A DNA stretch of 64,000 nucleotides from Parvularcula sp039818345 (GTDB taxonomy: Bacteria; Pseudomonadota; Alphaproteobacteria; Caulobacterales; Parvularculaceae), in NCBI GenBank assembly GCA_039818345.1, contig JBCBUC010000023.1, forward strand, positions 1 through 64,000, in the 5' to 3' direction. The position numbers and the translations under genes were made by a program. Shown here piece by piece: positions 25,104 through 33,423 of this stretch. The first letter of the stretch is position 1; each line of letters begins with the position of its first letter. A model generated the notes under the pieces. The model was not told the DNA's origin. It did no database searches and worked only from the letters and a program-made list of their open reading frames with translations.

Positions 25104-25782
25104 CGGTTCTCTCCAATTCAGACGCCTCACCCTGGTCGTCCGTCAATCGTTGAAGGGTTTCTGTGAACACATCGTCGATCGCTTGCATAAAAGCGTACGG
25201 ATCAAATGTTACTTTTCCGGTTAACCACGCAACTTCGAGCGGTGCATCGTGCTCTGGTGTCCGCTCCTCAAAGACGATGCGGTGTTCGGCAGCCAACTCG
25301 TCCGTTGGAAGTTTCAACACCGCCCGCAAATGGCCTAAAAATTCCGCCGTCGCACGGATCGATACTTTATGTTTTCCGCGAACGGCATGCACCGCGCGCA
25401 TCGCCACCGTCTCAGCCAAACGAATAGCTTCCCGTTCGGACAGGTTCTTGGAAAGATGGTGAACCACTGCGAGCATTAGCCTGGTCAAACGGCTTTCAAC
25501 CTCGGAAAAAAGCTCATCTTCCCGTTGGCGCAATGCTTCGAGGGCCTCATTCATCGACGCCACGTCGCTCGCCAATTGGTTAGCGATGTCTTCTTTTTGT
25601 GCTTCTTGGCCGTCGGCGAACCCTTGGGCGTAGGCCTCTTCCCGCGCCTCTTGCGCGGCCTCTTCGGCCATAAGGCGAGCGTCTTCGGGCTCGATACGGT
25701 GGTCTTCGACCTCCGGTTCTGGCTCAACGACTATGTCGGGTGCGGAGAAGTCCCGGGAAAATGCAAAGGCGCGGACGGTCAT
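25096..25782 (-). CDS. fliH: Flagellar export regulator FliH
   Basis: This 228-residue helical protein binds the FliI ATPase and tethers it to the C-ring. The N-terminal acidic part is followed by an Ala/Glu/Gln-rich coiled coil with GxxxG-like spacing (AQGFADGQEAQ) and a C-terminal domain with LMLAVVHHLSKNLSEREAIRLAETVAMRAVHAV. The position between fliF and fliN supports the call. Its ATG overlaps the fliF stop (ATGA). Confidence 0.85.
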   Translation of the reverse strand: MTVRAFAFSRDFSAPDIVVEPEPEVEDHRIEPEDARLMAEEAAQEAREEAYAQGFADGQEAQKEDIANQLASDVASMNEALEALRQREDELFSEVESRLTRLMLAVVHHLSKNLSEREAIRLAETVAMRAVHAVRGKHKVSIRATAEFLGHLRAVLKLPTDELAAEHRIVFEERTPEHDAPLEVAWLTGKVTFDPYAFMQAIDDVFTETLQRLTDDQGEASELERTDD

Positions 25783-27467
25783 GCGTCCGCCTCCTCATAC
25801 ATCCAGCTGCGGAGGATCGCGACCACCTCTTCTGGATACTGTTCGGCAATCCGGCCCAGTTTCTGCACCGACGATGCGCGAACCTTGCCGTCCACATCCC
25901 GCACTTCGAGCATCTGATCGAGCTCATCGTCCATGGTCCGGCGCGGCAAGGCATGAGCGGTCGCGCCGCCAAGTTCACCGCCGACACCGCCGGCTGCGCC
26001 TTCTTCACCATCGAGCGTGATGTCATCCAGTGTCAGCTCGCCCATCGGAAGAGCCTCAGCCGTTGCATCATAGGTATCAGCAGGCAGGATCCGGCTGAGG
26101 ACGGGACGAACCACACCGAAGATAATCGCCACACCGATCAAGAGCAAAGCCACCGCTTGGGTGATCGCACTGAAATTGCGGTACACAACCTCTGTGATCG
26201 TGCTCGGCGCAAAGCGCGGCATCGTCTCATCAAGATTGACGAAGGCCAGGTTCTCGACCGTGATGACGTCGCCCCGCTCTTCGTTGAAACCCACAGCCGA
26301 ACGCACAAGAGCAGTCAACTTAGTAAGTTCTTCCTCGGTACGTGGACGGAAGGTGACATTGCCCTCCTCATCCGTCACCCGCGCATTGTCGACGACCACA
26401 GAGATTGAGAGACGCTCAACATCACCCGGCTCAATAATTTGCTCAGAGCGGACCGAGGACACCTCGTAATTGACCACCTGCTCAGAGCGTTCAATTTCGC
26501 TTGATGCTGTACCATCGCCTTCATTGCCGACATCAGCCTCAGGAAGGTTCTGTTCAACAGTGACCGGTGCCTCACCCGCATTTTCGCTGGAGGATTCCGT
26601 CTCATCAATGATTTGCCGCGAACGGAGTGCCGTTTGGTTGGGATCAAACAATTCTTCGCGGCGAACTTCGCGCTCGGTCCTCAGATCAGCCGCCACGCGC
26701 ACGCGGACACGGCCCGGACCTAAGTGAGGCGTCAAAACACTTTCCGCGGCCCGGGCTAGCCGCTCTTCGATATCGGCTTGGAGGCCCGAGACCCGCGAGG
26801 CGCCAGCAAGGCTGCCCACCTCTTGCGCAAAAACCGCGCCCATCCGAGCGTCGAGCACCGACACTTTCTGCGGGCTCAAATTAGGAACAGCTGAGGCCAC
26901 CAAATGCCTGATCGCTGCGGCGTTTTCTTCGTTAAGCGCCAGCGCACCACGCATACGGACCACCACCGAAGCTGTCGGCGGAGCCGTCTGTCGACTGAAT
27001 GGATCGCGCTGCGCCATCACCAGATGAACACGCGTGCTTTCAACGCTTTCAAGGGTCTGAATAGTCCGGGATAGCTCCCCTTCGAGCGCCCGCACCTTGG
27101 TCACATCCTGCATAAAGGACGTCAAACCGAGATTGTTGCGATCGTCGAAAAGTTCGTATCCGACCGCGCCGCCCGAAGGCATTCCGCGTTCGGCCATCAA
27201 CATACGAAGCCGTGGGACACGTCCCGACGGCGCATAAATCGTTTTACCGTCCGCTGATACGCGAACAGCAACATCCATGCTCTCAAGCTCCGAAACCACC
27301 GAACCTGCGTCGGCATCGGAGAGCCCAGTATAAAGGATCGCCATTTGAGGTTTGGAGAACGCGATGATGATCGCCACCAGCGCCGCAATGACGCCTGCAC
27401 CAACGGCGCCTGCCGCCATGAGGCGGTTCGCACCAAGATCTTTGAGTCTTTGAACTAAATTTTCCAC
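25779..27467 (-). CDS. fliF: Flagellar MS-ring protein FliF
   Basis: This 562-residue inner-membrane ring protein has a first transmembrane helix at about residues 18-38, periplasmic ring-building motifs (ILYTGLSDADAGSVVSELESMDV; DARMGAVFA) and a second helix near residues 445-465. The cytoplasmic C-terminus (QMLEVRDVDGKVRASSVQKLGRIAEQYPEEVVAILRSWMYE) binds FliG. The start codon is GTG. It leads the minus-strand operon down to the lytic transglycosylase and is divergent from fliL. Confidence 0.96.
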   Translation of the reverse strand: MENLVQRLKDLGANRLMAAGAVGAGVIAALVAIIIAFSKPQMAILYTGLSDADAGSVVSELESMDVAVRVSADGKTIYAPSGRVPRLRMLMAERGMPSGGAVGYELFDDRNNLGLTSFMQDVTKVRALEGELSRTIQTLESVESTRVHLVMAQRDPFSRQTAPPTASVVVRMRGALALNEENAAAIRHLVASAVPNLSPQKVSVLDARMGAVFAQEVGSLAGASRVSGLQADIEERLARAAESVLTPHLGPGRVRVRVAADLRTEREVRREELFDPNQTALRSRQIIDETESSSENAGEAPVTVEQNLPEADVGNEGDGTASSEIERSEQVVNYEVSSVRSEQIIEPGDVERLSISVVVDNARVTDEEGNVTFRPRTEEELTKLTALVRSAVGFNEERGDVITVENLAFVNLDETMPRFAPSTITEVVYRNFSAITQAVALLLIGVAIIFGVVRPVLSRILPADTYDATAEALPMGELTLDDITLDGEEGAAGGVGGELGGATAHALPRRTMDDELDQMLEVRDVDGKVRASSVQKLGRIAEQYPEEVVAILRSWMYEEADA

Positions 27468-27587
27468 GCTACCGACATTCTGCCTAGCCGCAGGGTTGTG
27501 AGTAGGTCTGGGTTTTTAAACTGGCGATAAAACTGCCCGTGTAGCTCCGCATCATGGCTGAATGCCGTTCTGATAGTTTGAGGCTCC

Positions 27588-28118
27588 ATGGAAGACGAAG
27601 ACCCTAACCAGGAGATTGCCGGCGATGCCCCCCAGGCCAGTGGCGGGATGTCAAAGCTTGGGCCTCTTATCTTTGGTCTCATGCTCCTTTTATCATCAGT
27701 GGGCGCTTTTTTGGGCGGGGGTTACCTTTCGCTCGGCCCAGAAGGGCTTGAAGAGCTCTTTGGCAAAGCTGATGAAGAAGAAGCGGCCGAAGAAGGTGAA
27801 CTTCTTGCCGTCAGCCTGACCTATGAATGGGTCGAGATTGAGAAGACGATTTATCAACTTAATCGGCGTGAAGAGAGCAATTATGTGCTCGCAGCGTTTA
27901 CCATTCGTACACCATCAGACCGGGCCGATGAGGTTCGCGACCGCCTCCCCGAGGTGCAATTCGCGCTTCAAACCTATATCCGCGAGCTTGGTCCACGCGA
28001 TCTTCAAGGGGCGATGGGGCTTTATAATCTTCGGCGCGCTTGCCTTTTCCGGGCGCGACGGATTCTCGGCGAAGAGGCCGTAGCAGACATCCTAATCGGC
28101 GAGTTTCTTGTCGAATAA
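27588..28118 (+). CDS. fliL: Flagellar basal body protein FliL
   Basis: This 176-residue single-pass inner-membrane protein has a short cytoplasmic N-terminus, a transmembrane helix at about residues 25-45 and a periplasmic domain (YVLAAFTIRTPSDRADEVRDRLPEVQFALQTYIREL) of FliL type. FliL supports stator function at high load. It is divergent from fliF and leads an operon with fliM and the MotE-like gene. GAGG lies close before the ATG. A second FliL-like gene occurs at 29893-30348. Confidence 0.8.
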   Translation: MEDEDPNQEIAGDAPQASGGMSKLGPLIFGLMLLLSSVGAFLGGGYLSLGPEGLEELFGKADEEEAAEEGELLAVSLTYEWVEIEKTIYQLNRREESNYVLAAFTIRTPSDRADEVRDRLPEVQFALQTYIRELGPRDLQGAMGLYNLRRACLFRARRILGEEAVADILIGEFLVE

Positions 28119-28158
28119 CTTTTACTCCGCATCTGGATAAACCGATGACGAGGACAAA

Positions 28159-29106
28159 ATGAAAAGATCACAATCAGCCGGACAAGCCCGTGTCGTCATG
28201 GAGCGCCTCGCCAATAGCGGGGTCACGAACGAGCGTCTACCGATGCTCGATATCGTCTTTGACCGGACGGTGCAAATGCTGACGGAGAGCTTCCTCCACC
28301 TCACCTCGACCGATGTATCGGTTCAGCTTGAGGATGTGGCTTATGCTCGTTTTCAGGACTTTATGAGCGAACCGCCGGAAGTACCGGTGATCGCTATTGT
28401 CCGTGCGGTGGAATGGGATCAATCCTTCCTGATGATGATCAATGGTGATCTCGTCTTCACCATGGTGGAGATTCTTCTGGGCGGTGCGCTTGGAAATGAT
28501 TCAAAACGCCAGGGCGAGCAACGACGGCCGACCGCCATTGAGCTGCAACTGACCAACCGGATCTTTAAGCTCATTGCCGAGCGTTTGGCCGAAGCCTTTG
28601 AACAGATCGCCGAGGTCGAATTCCGCATTGAACGGCTTGAGATGAACACCCAGTTTGCGGCCATCACGCGCACGACAAGCGCCTGTGTTCGCTCACGTTT
28701 CAAGCTTGATATCGCCAAGGCCCGCGGCGAATTGCAGGTCATCCTGCCCTATCTCACACTGGAGCCGGTCAAGGAAGCCTTGACCCAAATGTTCGTGGGC
28801 GATCAATTCGGTGGTGACCGAAGCTGGAACCGCCACTTCGAAAAGGCGCTGGTGCAAACCGAGCTCGACTTCAACGCTGTCCTCCATCAGCAGCTTACCA
28901 CCTTAGCTGAGGTGATGTCATGGAAGGCTGGCCAGACGATTACCTTCGAATCCGAAGCTGAAACCGATGTGCGTTTTATGCTGGAGGATATGGAATTCTT
29001 CCGTGGGCCTATGGGCCGCAAGGGTAGCAAGATTGCCGCCCAAGTCGAGGAGATCAACCTCGACACTGATGAGGATGAGGGCTTTGGGGTTGGAGACTTC
29101 CTATGA
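28159..29106 (+). CDS. fliM: Flagellar motor switch protein FliM
   Basis: This 315-residue C-ring protein has the CheC-like middle domain (LPMLDIVFDRTVQMLTESFLHLTSTDVSV; SFLMMINGDLVFTMVEILLGG) and a C-terminal SpoA-like region (LAEVMSWKAGQTITFESEAETDVRFML). The N-terminus lacks a recognisable EIDALL-type CheY-binding peptide and starts with a basic stretch instead. The start follows GAGGA. The stop overlaps the next gene by 4 bases. Confidence 0.93.
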   Translation: MKRSQSAGQARVVMERLANSGVTNERLPMLDIVFDRTVQMLTESFLHLTSTDVSVQLEDVAYARFQDFMSEPPEVPVIAIVRAVEWDQSFLMMINGDLVFTMVEILLGGALGNDSKRQGEQRRPTAIELQLTNRIFKLIAERLAEAFEQIAEVEFRIERLEMNTQFAAITRTTSACVRSRFKLDIAKARGELQVILPYLTLEPVKEALTQMFVGDQFGGDRSWNRHFEKALVQTELDFNAVLHQQLTTLAEVMSWKAGQTITFESEAETDVRFMLEDMEFFRGPMGRKGSKIAAQVEEINLDTDEDEGFGVGDFL

Positions 29107-29834
29107 TCCGTCTTTTGCTCGTCACCAGTCTTGCGACGTCAACCGTGGCTGTTCCCGCGACCGTCGCCATGCCGACCATGATGCTGGCTCCCGCACCGGA
29201 TACAGCGGCCGCTGATCCTAAGAAGGATCAAGACAATCTGGATGAAGAGTTTGGCGATCATGATCGGCCGTGGGCCGAGGACGCGCTTGGCGCTGACGAG
29301 GTGGTGGACACCACCAAACCGCCCGAACGGCGCGGTCTTGCGCAATCCCAGCGCGAGATCGAGGAATCGCTCAAACGCAATGAATTGCCAATCCCCGCAG
29401 CGCGCGTCTCATCGATGGCGGCGGTAACCGAAGTGCTCGCGACCATCAGCAAGGAACGCGAACAATTGCGCGAGGAATGGTCGACGCTCGCTGACTACAA
29501 GGCTGAAGTGGCCCTCGCGAACCGCCGTGCCCTTGAGGAAATTGATCGTCTTCAAGATCTCCGTACAGAGGTTCTTGCACTGATCGATGAGCTCGAGACC
29601 AAGGAAGACGAGAACCTGGAAAAGGTTGTTGCCGTGGTTGCCAACATGAGCTCAAAAAACGCCGCGCGCCTTCTGGAGCAAAACGACACAAGGTTCATCG
29701 TCAATGTTTTCGATAAGCTTGGCGAACGCGCATCAGCTGAGATCTTGAGCAAAATGACCCCGCGCCGGGCCAATGACGTGATGGGCGCCATGGCCAATCG
29801 CGGACGGCCGGACCAGTCCGTCGCGTCGCTCTAA
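29103..29834 (+). CDS. motE: MotE-like flagellar protein with MgtE_N-type C-terminus
   Basis: This 243-residue exported protein has an N-terminal signal-like segment, an acidic, probably disordered part (about 35-95), a coiled coil (about 110-175) and a C-terminal MgtE intracellular-like module (VVAVVANMSSKNAARLLEQNDTRFIVNVFDKLGERASAEILSKMTPRRANDVM). This architecture matches MotE of Rhizobiales, a periplasmic chaperone for stator protein MotC. The coupling to fliM (ATGA overlap) supports a motor role here. The symbol is used by similarity. Confidence 0.7.
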   Translation: MIRLLLVTSLATSTVAVPATVAMPTMMLAPAPDTAAADPKKDQDNLDEEFGDHDRPWAEDALGADEVVDTTKPPERRGLAQSQREIEESLKRNELPIPAARVSSMAAVTEVLATISKEREQLREEWSTLADYKAEVALANRRALEEIDRLQDLRTEVLALIDELETKEDENLEKVVAVVANMSSKNAARLLEQNDTRFIVNVFDKLGERASAEILSKMTPRRANDVMGAMANRGRPDQSVASL

Positions 29835-29892
29835 CCATCAAAGATTAGGTGGTTCCGATCACTGCACCCTGAAGGTAGCCTAGCGATCGTCT

Positions 29893-30348
29893 TTAGCCTG
29901 CGCGCTTGCTGCGGGTCTCTTGGATCAACAGTCGATCGAGCAGAACCGCCGACACGCGATCCAAATCAAAGGTCGCTTCCAGATCATTTCTCAACGCCGC
30001 GGTGATCGTTTCAGGGTTGAGAGTCTCAGGTTTAATCTCACCCCGCCGTTCAAGCTCGAAGAACGTCTCGAGCATCATGGCCCGGACGGCAGGCCGGTTG
30101 TTGGTGAGAAGCGACACGTCTTCATAGGTCGTCACTTCCACATTCACCTCAGCCAACAGAAAGTAAGGAACGTTTCCGCCTTCAAAGAGTGGGACCGTGA
30201 ACTGACCGGCTTCAAAGATGACTTTTTCGGCCTCTTCCGTCGTCCCTGCTTCACGGATACGGACAGTGTTCTGGGTAATCTCACCGAGCGCGAACCCGGC
30301 AATCCCAAAGACCACGGTCAAAATCGTGAGAATAATGATCTTTTTCAC
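29893..30348 (-). CDS. FliL-like single-pass membrane protein after flgH
   Basis: This 151-residue protein has an N-terminal transmembrane helix (residues 3-22) and a periplasmic domain with YFLLAEVNVEVTTYEDVSLL and RPAVRAMMLETFFEL. The shape and the periplasmic strand-helix order resemble FliL, and flgH-fliL adjacency is known in Rhizobiales. The similarity is weak by eye, so this is a proposed paralogue of the fliL at 27588. It follows flgH by 18 bases and is the last gene of the flgF operon. Confidence 0.6.
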   Translation of the reverse strand: MKKIIILTILTVVFGIAGFALGEITQNTVRIREAGTTEEAEKVIFEAGQFTVPLFEGGNVPYFLLAEVNVEVTTYEDVSLLTNNRPAVRAMMLETFFELERRGEIKPETLNPETITAALRNDLEATFDLDRVSAVLLDRLLIQETRSKRAG

Positions 30349-30366
30349 AGGGCCAGCTCTCTTGGC

Positions 30367-31089
30367 CTAAAACGGCACGACGAATTCATAGAACCGCTGA
30401 CCGTAACGCGGCTGCGCCATCCGGCTAATGGTTCCGCGTCCACCATAGGCAATCCTGGCTTCAGCAATCTTGAAATATTCGATCGTATTTGAAGAAGAAA
30501 TGTCTTCAGGTCGGATCACACCAGCGATCTTCAGCTCGCGAAGCTCACTGTTGACCCGCACCTCTTGACGACCAGCGATAACGAAATTGCCATTCGGCAA
30601 CCGATCCGTCACCACCGCCGCAATCCGAAGACTGATTTCTTCATTGCGATTGATCTCGCCTTCGCCGGTGGTCCCGCTGTTTGATTCAACATCAGCGCTG
30701 GGCGCATAGCCATCCGGCAATGCGTTATCGATCGCTGAATCAATGCCGAAAAGCGATGTGACGCCGAACTCATTCTCGGTTTCTCGCGATTGGCTTGTGG
30801 AGTTCCGTAGCCGGGCATTGTCTTCGATATCAATCAAAACGGTGAGGATATCCCCCACATTCCGTGCACGCTGATCACGGAAAAAACTACGCTTGTTGGC
30901 TTCCCAAAGAGAGTTGGGGGAACTCATCCGTGAACCGTTGAGCGGCATCGGCATGACCACCGTGCGTGCCTCTTCGTAGTCTTGCGGGTTGCTCACCTCC
31001 GACAGTTGAGGTCCGTCGCGCAACTCTTGCACCGTGCCGCAAGCCGTCATCGCGAGTGCTGATCCACTCAGCAGACATAGGCGAAACAT
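30367..31089 (-). CDS. flgH: Flagellar L-ring protein FlgH
   Basis: This 240-residue outer-membrane lipoprotein forms the L ring. The signal sequence ends in LAMTAC (Cys17), followed by the family patterns SSPNSLWEANKRSFFRDQRARNVGDILTVLI and LPNGNFVIAGRQEVRVNSELRELKIAGVIRPEDI. The start at 31089 is supported by GGAG 7 bases upstream and lies 17 bases after the flgA stop; a frame open further upstream overlaps flgA and is not used. Confidence 0.95.
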   Translation of the reverse strand: MFRLCLLSGSALAMTACGTVQELRDGPQLSEVSNPQDYEEARTVVMPMPLNGSRMSSPNSLWEANKRSFFRDQRARNVGDILTVLIDIEDNARLRNSTSQSRETENEFGVTSLFGIDSAIDNALPDGYAPSADVESNSGTTGEGEINRNEEISLRIAAVVTDRLPNGNFVIAGRQEVRVNSELRELKIAGVIRPEDISSSNTIEYFKIAEARIAYGGRGTISRMAQPRYGQRFYEFVVPF

Positions 31090-31105
31090 AGAAACTCTCC
31101 TCATG

Positions 31106-31753
31106 TCACTGCACCACAACCAGGCCTGGGCCGGTAATTTCTGCCGAGACGATGTTACCGCCGCCTTGACCAGACACGCGGATGACATCACCGCGCGCAC
31201 CACCCTCAAGGGCCCGGCCGCGGGTGGACAATTCTAAACCACCGCGGCGATAAATGATTTCCACCGCGTCATTCTTATCGAGCATATGCGGTGCACCGAC
31301 ATCCTCATCCCTGATCGGGCGTCCCGCCGGCATGGAGCGGCGAACCGCATAGCCGTCAAGGTCTGCGATCTCTGCAAAGGCAGTGGACGGAACTTGCGAG
31401 TAAGGCACGTTCTTCAACACAAGGTCAGTCGCGCTTAGCGTCTGGTTACGCTTGAGGCTAGAACGCGCGACAACCACCGGAACGCTGACCGACGCGCGGC
31501 CATTGATCGTTTTGCGGTTAGCGCCATGGCCAATAATCGCCGCGAATTGCCCTGTACGAAGATCAAACTCAGCGATTTCTACTGTCTCGACCGCGCCCCG
31601 AACTTGGGTCATGGCGAGAAGGCGAAGATCAGCATTCGCCGGAAGAGCTGACGAAGCGCGCAATGCATCAAGGACCCGCGTTTCCAACGGTGTCGCGGTG
31701 AACCCGCCGACCATGATGATGCTAAGAGCGAGAAAGAGAACGCGGGCCATCAA
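31106..31753 (-). CDS. flgA: P-ring assembly chaperone FlgA
   Basis: This 215-residue periplasmic chaperone assists FlgI assembly. It has a signal peptide (FLALSIIMVGGFTATP) and a SAF-type domain (VVARSSLKRNQTLSATDLVLKNVPY; GYAVRRSMPAGRPIRDEDV), followed by the C-terminal beta domain (IIYRRGGLELSTRGRALEGGARGDVIRV). Its start abuts the flgG stop directly. flgG-flgA-flgH is the classical order in alphaproteobacteria. Confidence 0.93.
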   Translation of the reverse strand: MMARVLFLALSIIMVGGFTATPLETRVLDALRASSALPANADLRLLAMTQVRGAVETVEIAEFDLRTGQFAAIIGHGANRKTINGRASVSVPVVVARSSLKRNQTLSATDLVLKNVPYSQVPSTAFAEIADLDGYAVRRSMPAGRPIRDEDVGAPHMLDKNDAVEIIYRRGGLELSTRGRALEGGARGDVIRVSGQGGGNIVSAEITGPGLVVVQ

Positions 31754-32539
31754 TTACCTCATATTCGCGACGCGCTGTGACATCTCATCAGCGGTCTCGA
31801 TCACCTTGGCGTTCATCTCGTACGCACGTTGGGCTGAAATAAGATCAGTCACCTCCTCGACCACGTTGACGTTGGAGTTCTCAACGTAGCCTTGGCGAAT
31901 GGTGGCAACACCCTCCTCACCCGGAAGACCAATAAAGGGCTGACCCGAGGCAAGCGTTTCGCGATAGAGGTTGTCGCCCTGAGCGTCGAGGCCCGCTTCA
32001 TTGATGAAGGTGGCAAGTGTCACCCGACCTGAAAGCTGAGGTTGCTCAGAGTCCGGTGTAAAGGCGAAAACCTCGCCAGAGCGGTTAATCTCAATATCGG
32101 TGACGTTGTTCGGAAGCGAAACGGGCGGATCAAGCTCAAACCCCTCAGGTGTCACGATCGAGCCCTCAGGGGAAAGCTGGAACGTTCCTGCACGGGTGAA
32201 ACCTTGCGTCCCATCGGGCAAGGCGACCACAAAAAAGCCGCGACCCTGCAGCGCCATATCAAGCCGGTTACCGGTTTGCTGCAAGGAGCCTTGTTCCGTG
32301 ATGCGCGCAACCGCCGCTGGTTTCACACCAAGGCCAACCTGAACACCGACCGGAATGATCGTTCCCTGGTCAGAAGAGAATGTCCCTGAGCGTTGTTGGC
32401 TCTGGTAAATCAAATCAGAAAACTCCGCCCGCGCTCTTTTGAACGAGGTCGTGTTGATATTCGCGATGTTGTTCGAAATGACCTCAACATTGGTTTGTTG
32501 AGCCATCATGCCGGTGGCCGCGATCTCAAGAATACGCAT
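31754..32539 (-). CDS. flgG: Distal rod protein FlgG
   Basis: This is the full-length 261-residue distal rod protein. The N-terminal rod motif (AATGMMAQQTNVEVISNNIANINTTSFKRARAEFSDLIYQ), the core (LQGRGFFVVALPDGTQGFTRAGTFQLSPEG) and the C-terminal helix (NSNVNVVEEVTDLISAQRAYEMNAKVIETADEMSQ) match the family closely. It starts 23 bases after flgF, and the stop abuts flgA. Confidence 0.97.
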   Translation of the reverse strand: MRILEIAATGMMAQQTNVEVISNNIANINTTSFKRARAEFSDLIYQSQQRSGTFSSDQGTIIPVGVQVGLGVKPAAVARITEQGSLQQTGNRLDMALQGRGFFVVALPDGTQGFTRAGTFQLSPEGSIVTPEGFELDPPVSLPNNVTDIEINRSGEVFAFTPDSEQPQLSGRVTLATFINEAGLDAQGDNLYRETLASGQPFIGLPGEEGVATIRQGYVENSNVNVVEEVTDLISAQRAYEMNAKVIETADEMSQRVANMR

Positions 32540-32562
32540 GGGATCTTCCTTTCGTTGAGCGC

Positions 32563-33300
32563 TTACTGCGTGGCGCCTAAGCGCTCGATGGAGTCTTCTT
32601 TTTGTTTGTGGATATCGTCTGAGGCGCTGGTCACCTGTGTGTAGGCCCGGCTAAGTTCCATCAGTTCGATGATCTCTTTGATGGGGTTGATGTTAGAGCT
32701 TTCCAACGCAAACTGTTGGACACGCGCGTTTTCTACAAGTTGCGCCTCAACATTGCCGCCAAACCGACCGTCTGCTTCGCGGATCAGTTGGTTGGGATCG
32801 TCGAACTCGAAGATACCAAGATTAGCAATCTCCGTAGGCGTAGGTTCACCCTGGATTTGAACCGACACGCCGCCATTCTTTGAAATCGCAACGCTTGCGG
32901 CTTCTTGTGGGATCAAGATCGGGTTACCGCCTTCGTCGAGGACCTGTGCGCCATCCACATTGATCAGTTCATTGGTCGCGGAAACCTGAAGACGGCCATC
33001 GCGGGTGTACCGAACACCCTCAGGCGTTTGTACCGATAACCAACCTTCACCGACAATCGCCACATCGAGCTGGTTGCCCGTCTGGGTGACAGTGCCCGCC
33101 TGAAAGTCCGTGAACGATGCACGGTCAATGACGAACGAGACGTCAGCGGCCGGACCAGCATTAAATGTGACATCGTCAAACATCACCCGTTCAGCCTTGT
33201 AGGCGGTGGTGTTCACATTGGCGATATTGTTCGCAATGAGCTCAAGCCGACGGGTCAGCGAGCTTTGGTACGATAGATTGACGTAGAGCGACGTATCCAA
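32563..33300 (-). CDS. flgF: Proximal rod protein FlgF
   Basis: This 245-residue rod protein has the N-terminal motif SLTRRLELIANNIANVNTTAYKAERVMFDDV and the C-terminal heptad helix SSNINPIKEIIELMELSRAYTQV. The start is TTG with GAGAGG about 10 bases upstream; no in-frame ATG or GTG is nearby. It leads the flgF-flgG-flgA-flgH operon and is divergent from the motA-coupled gene; the gap holds a perfect dyad. Confidence 0.93.
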   Translation of the reverse strand: MDTSLYVNLSYQSSLTRRLELIANNIANVNTTAYKAERVMFDDVTFNAGPAADVSFVIDRASFTDFQAGTVTQTGNQLDVAIVGEGWLSVQTPEGVRYTRDGRLQVSATNELINVDGAQVLDEGGNPILIPQEAASVAISKNGGVSVQIQGEPTPTEIANLGIFEFDDPNQLIREADGRFGGNVEAQLVENARVQQFALESSNINPIKEIIELMELSRAYTQVTSASDDIHKQKEDSIERLGATQ

Positions 33301-33375
33301 GGTTCATCCTCTCGCGTCCCACTGCCCACACGGTCTTCATGCACCGTGCTGATCCTCAAGATCCTACGAAACGCA

Positions 33376-33404
33376 GGTTTAAACTAGCGGGGTCAGTTTA
33401 AACC
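33376..33404. promoter_or_regulatory. Perfect dyad between flgF and the motA-coupled gene
   Basis: GGTTTAAACT (33376-33385) and AGTTTAAACC (33395-33404) are perfect inverted copies with a 9-base spacer. Each half is itself nearly palindromic (GTTTAAAC). It lies 20-48 bases before the plus-strand start and about 76-105 bases before flgF, so one dimeric regulator could control both operons. Similar half-sites occur before other flagellar operons in this window. Confidence 0.55.
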
Positions 33405-33423
33405 AGGATTTCAGGGAATACCG

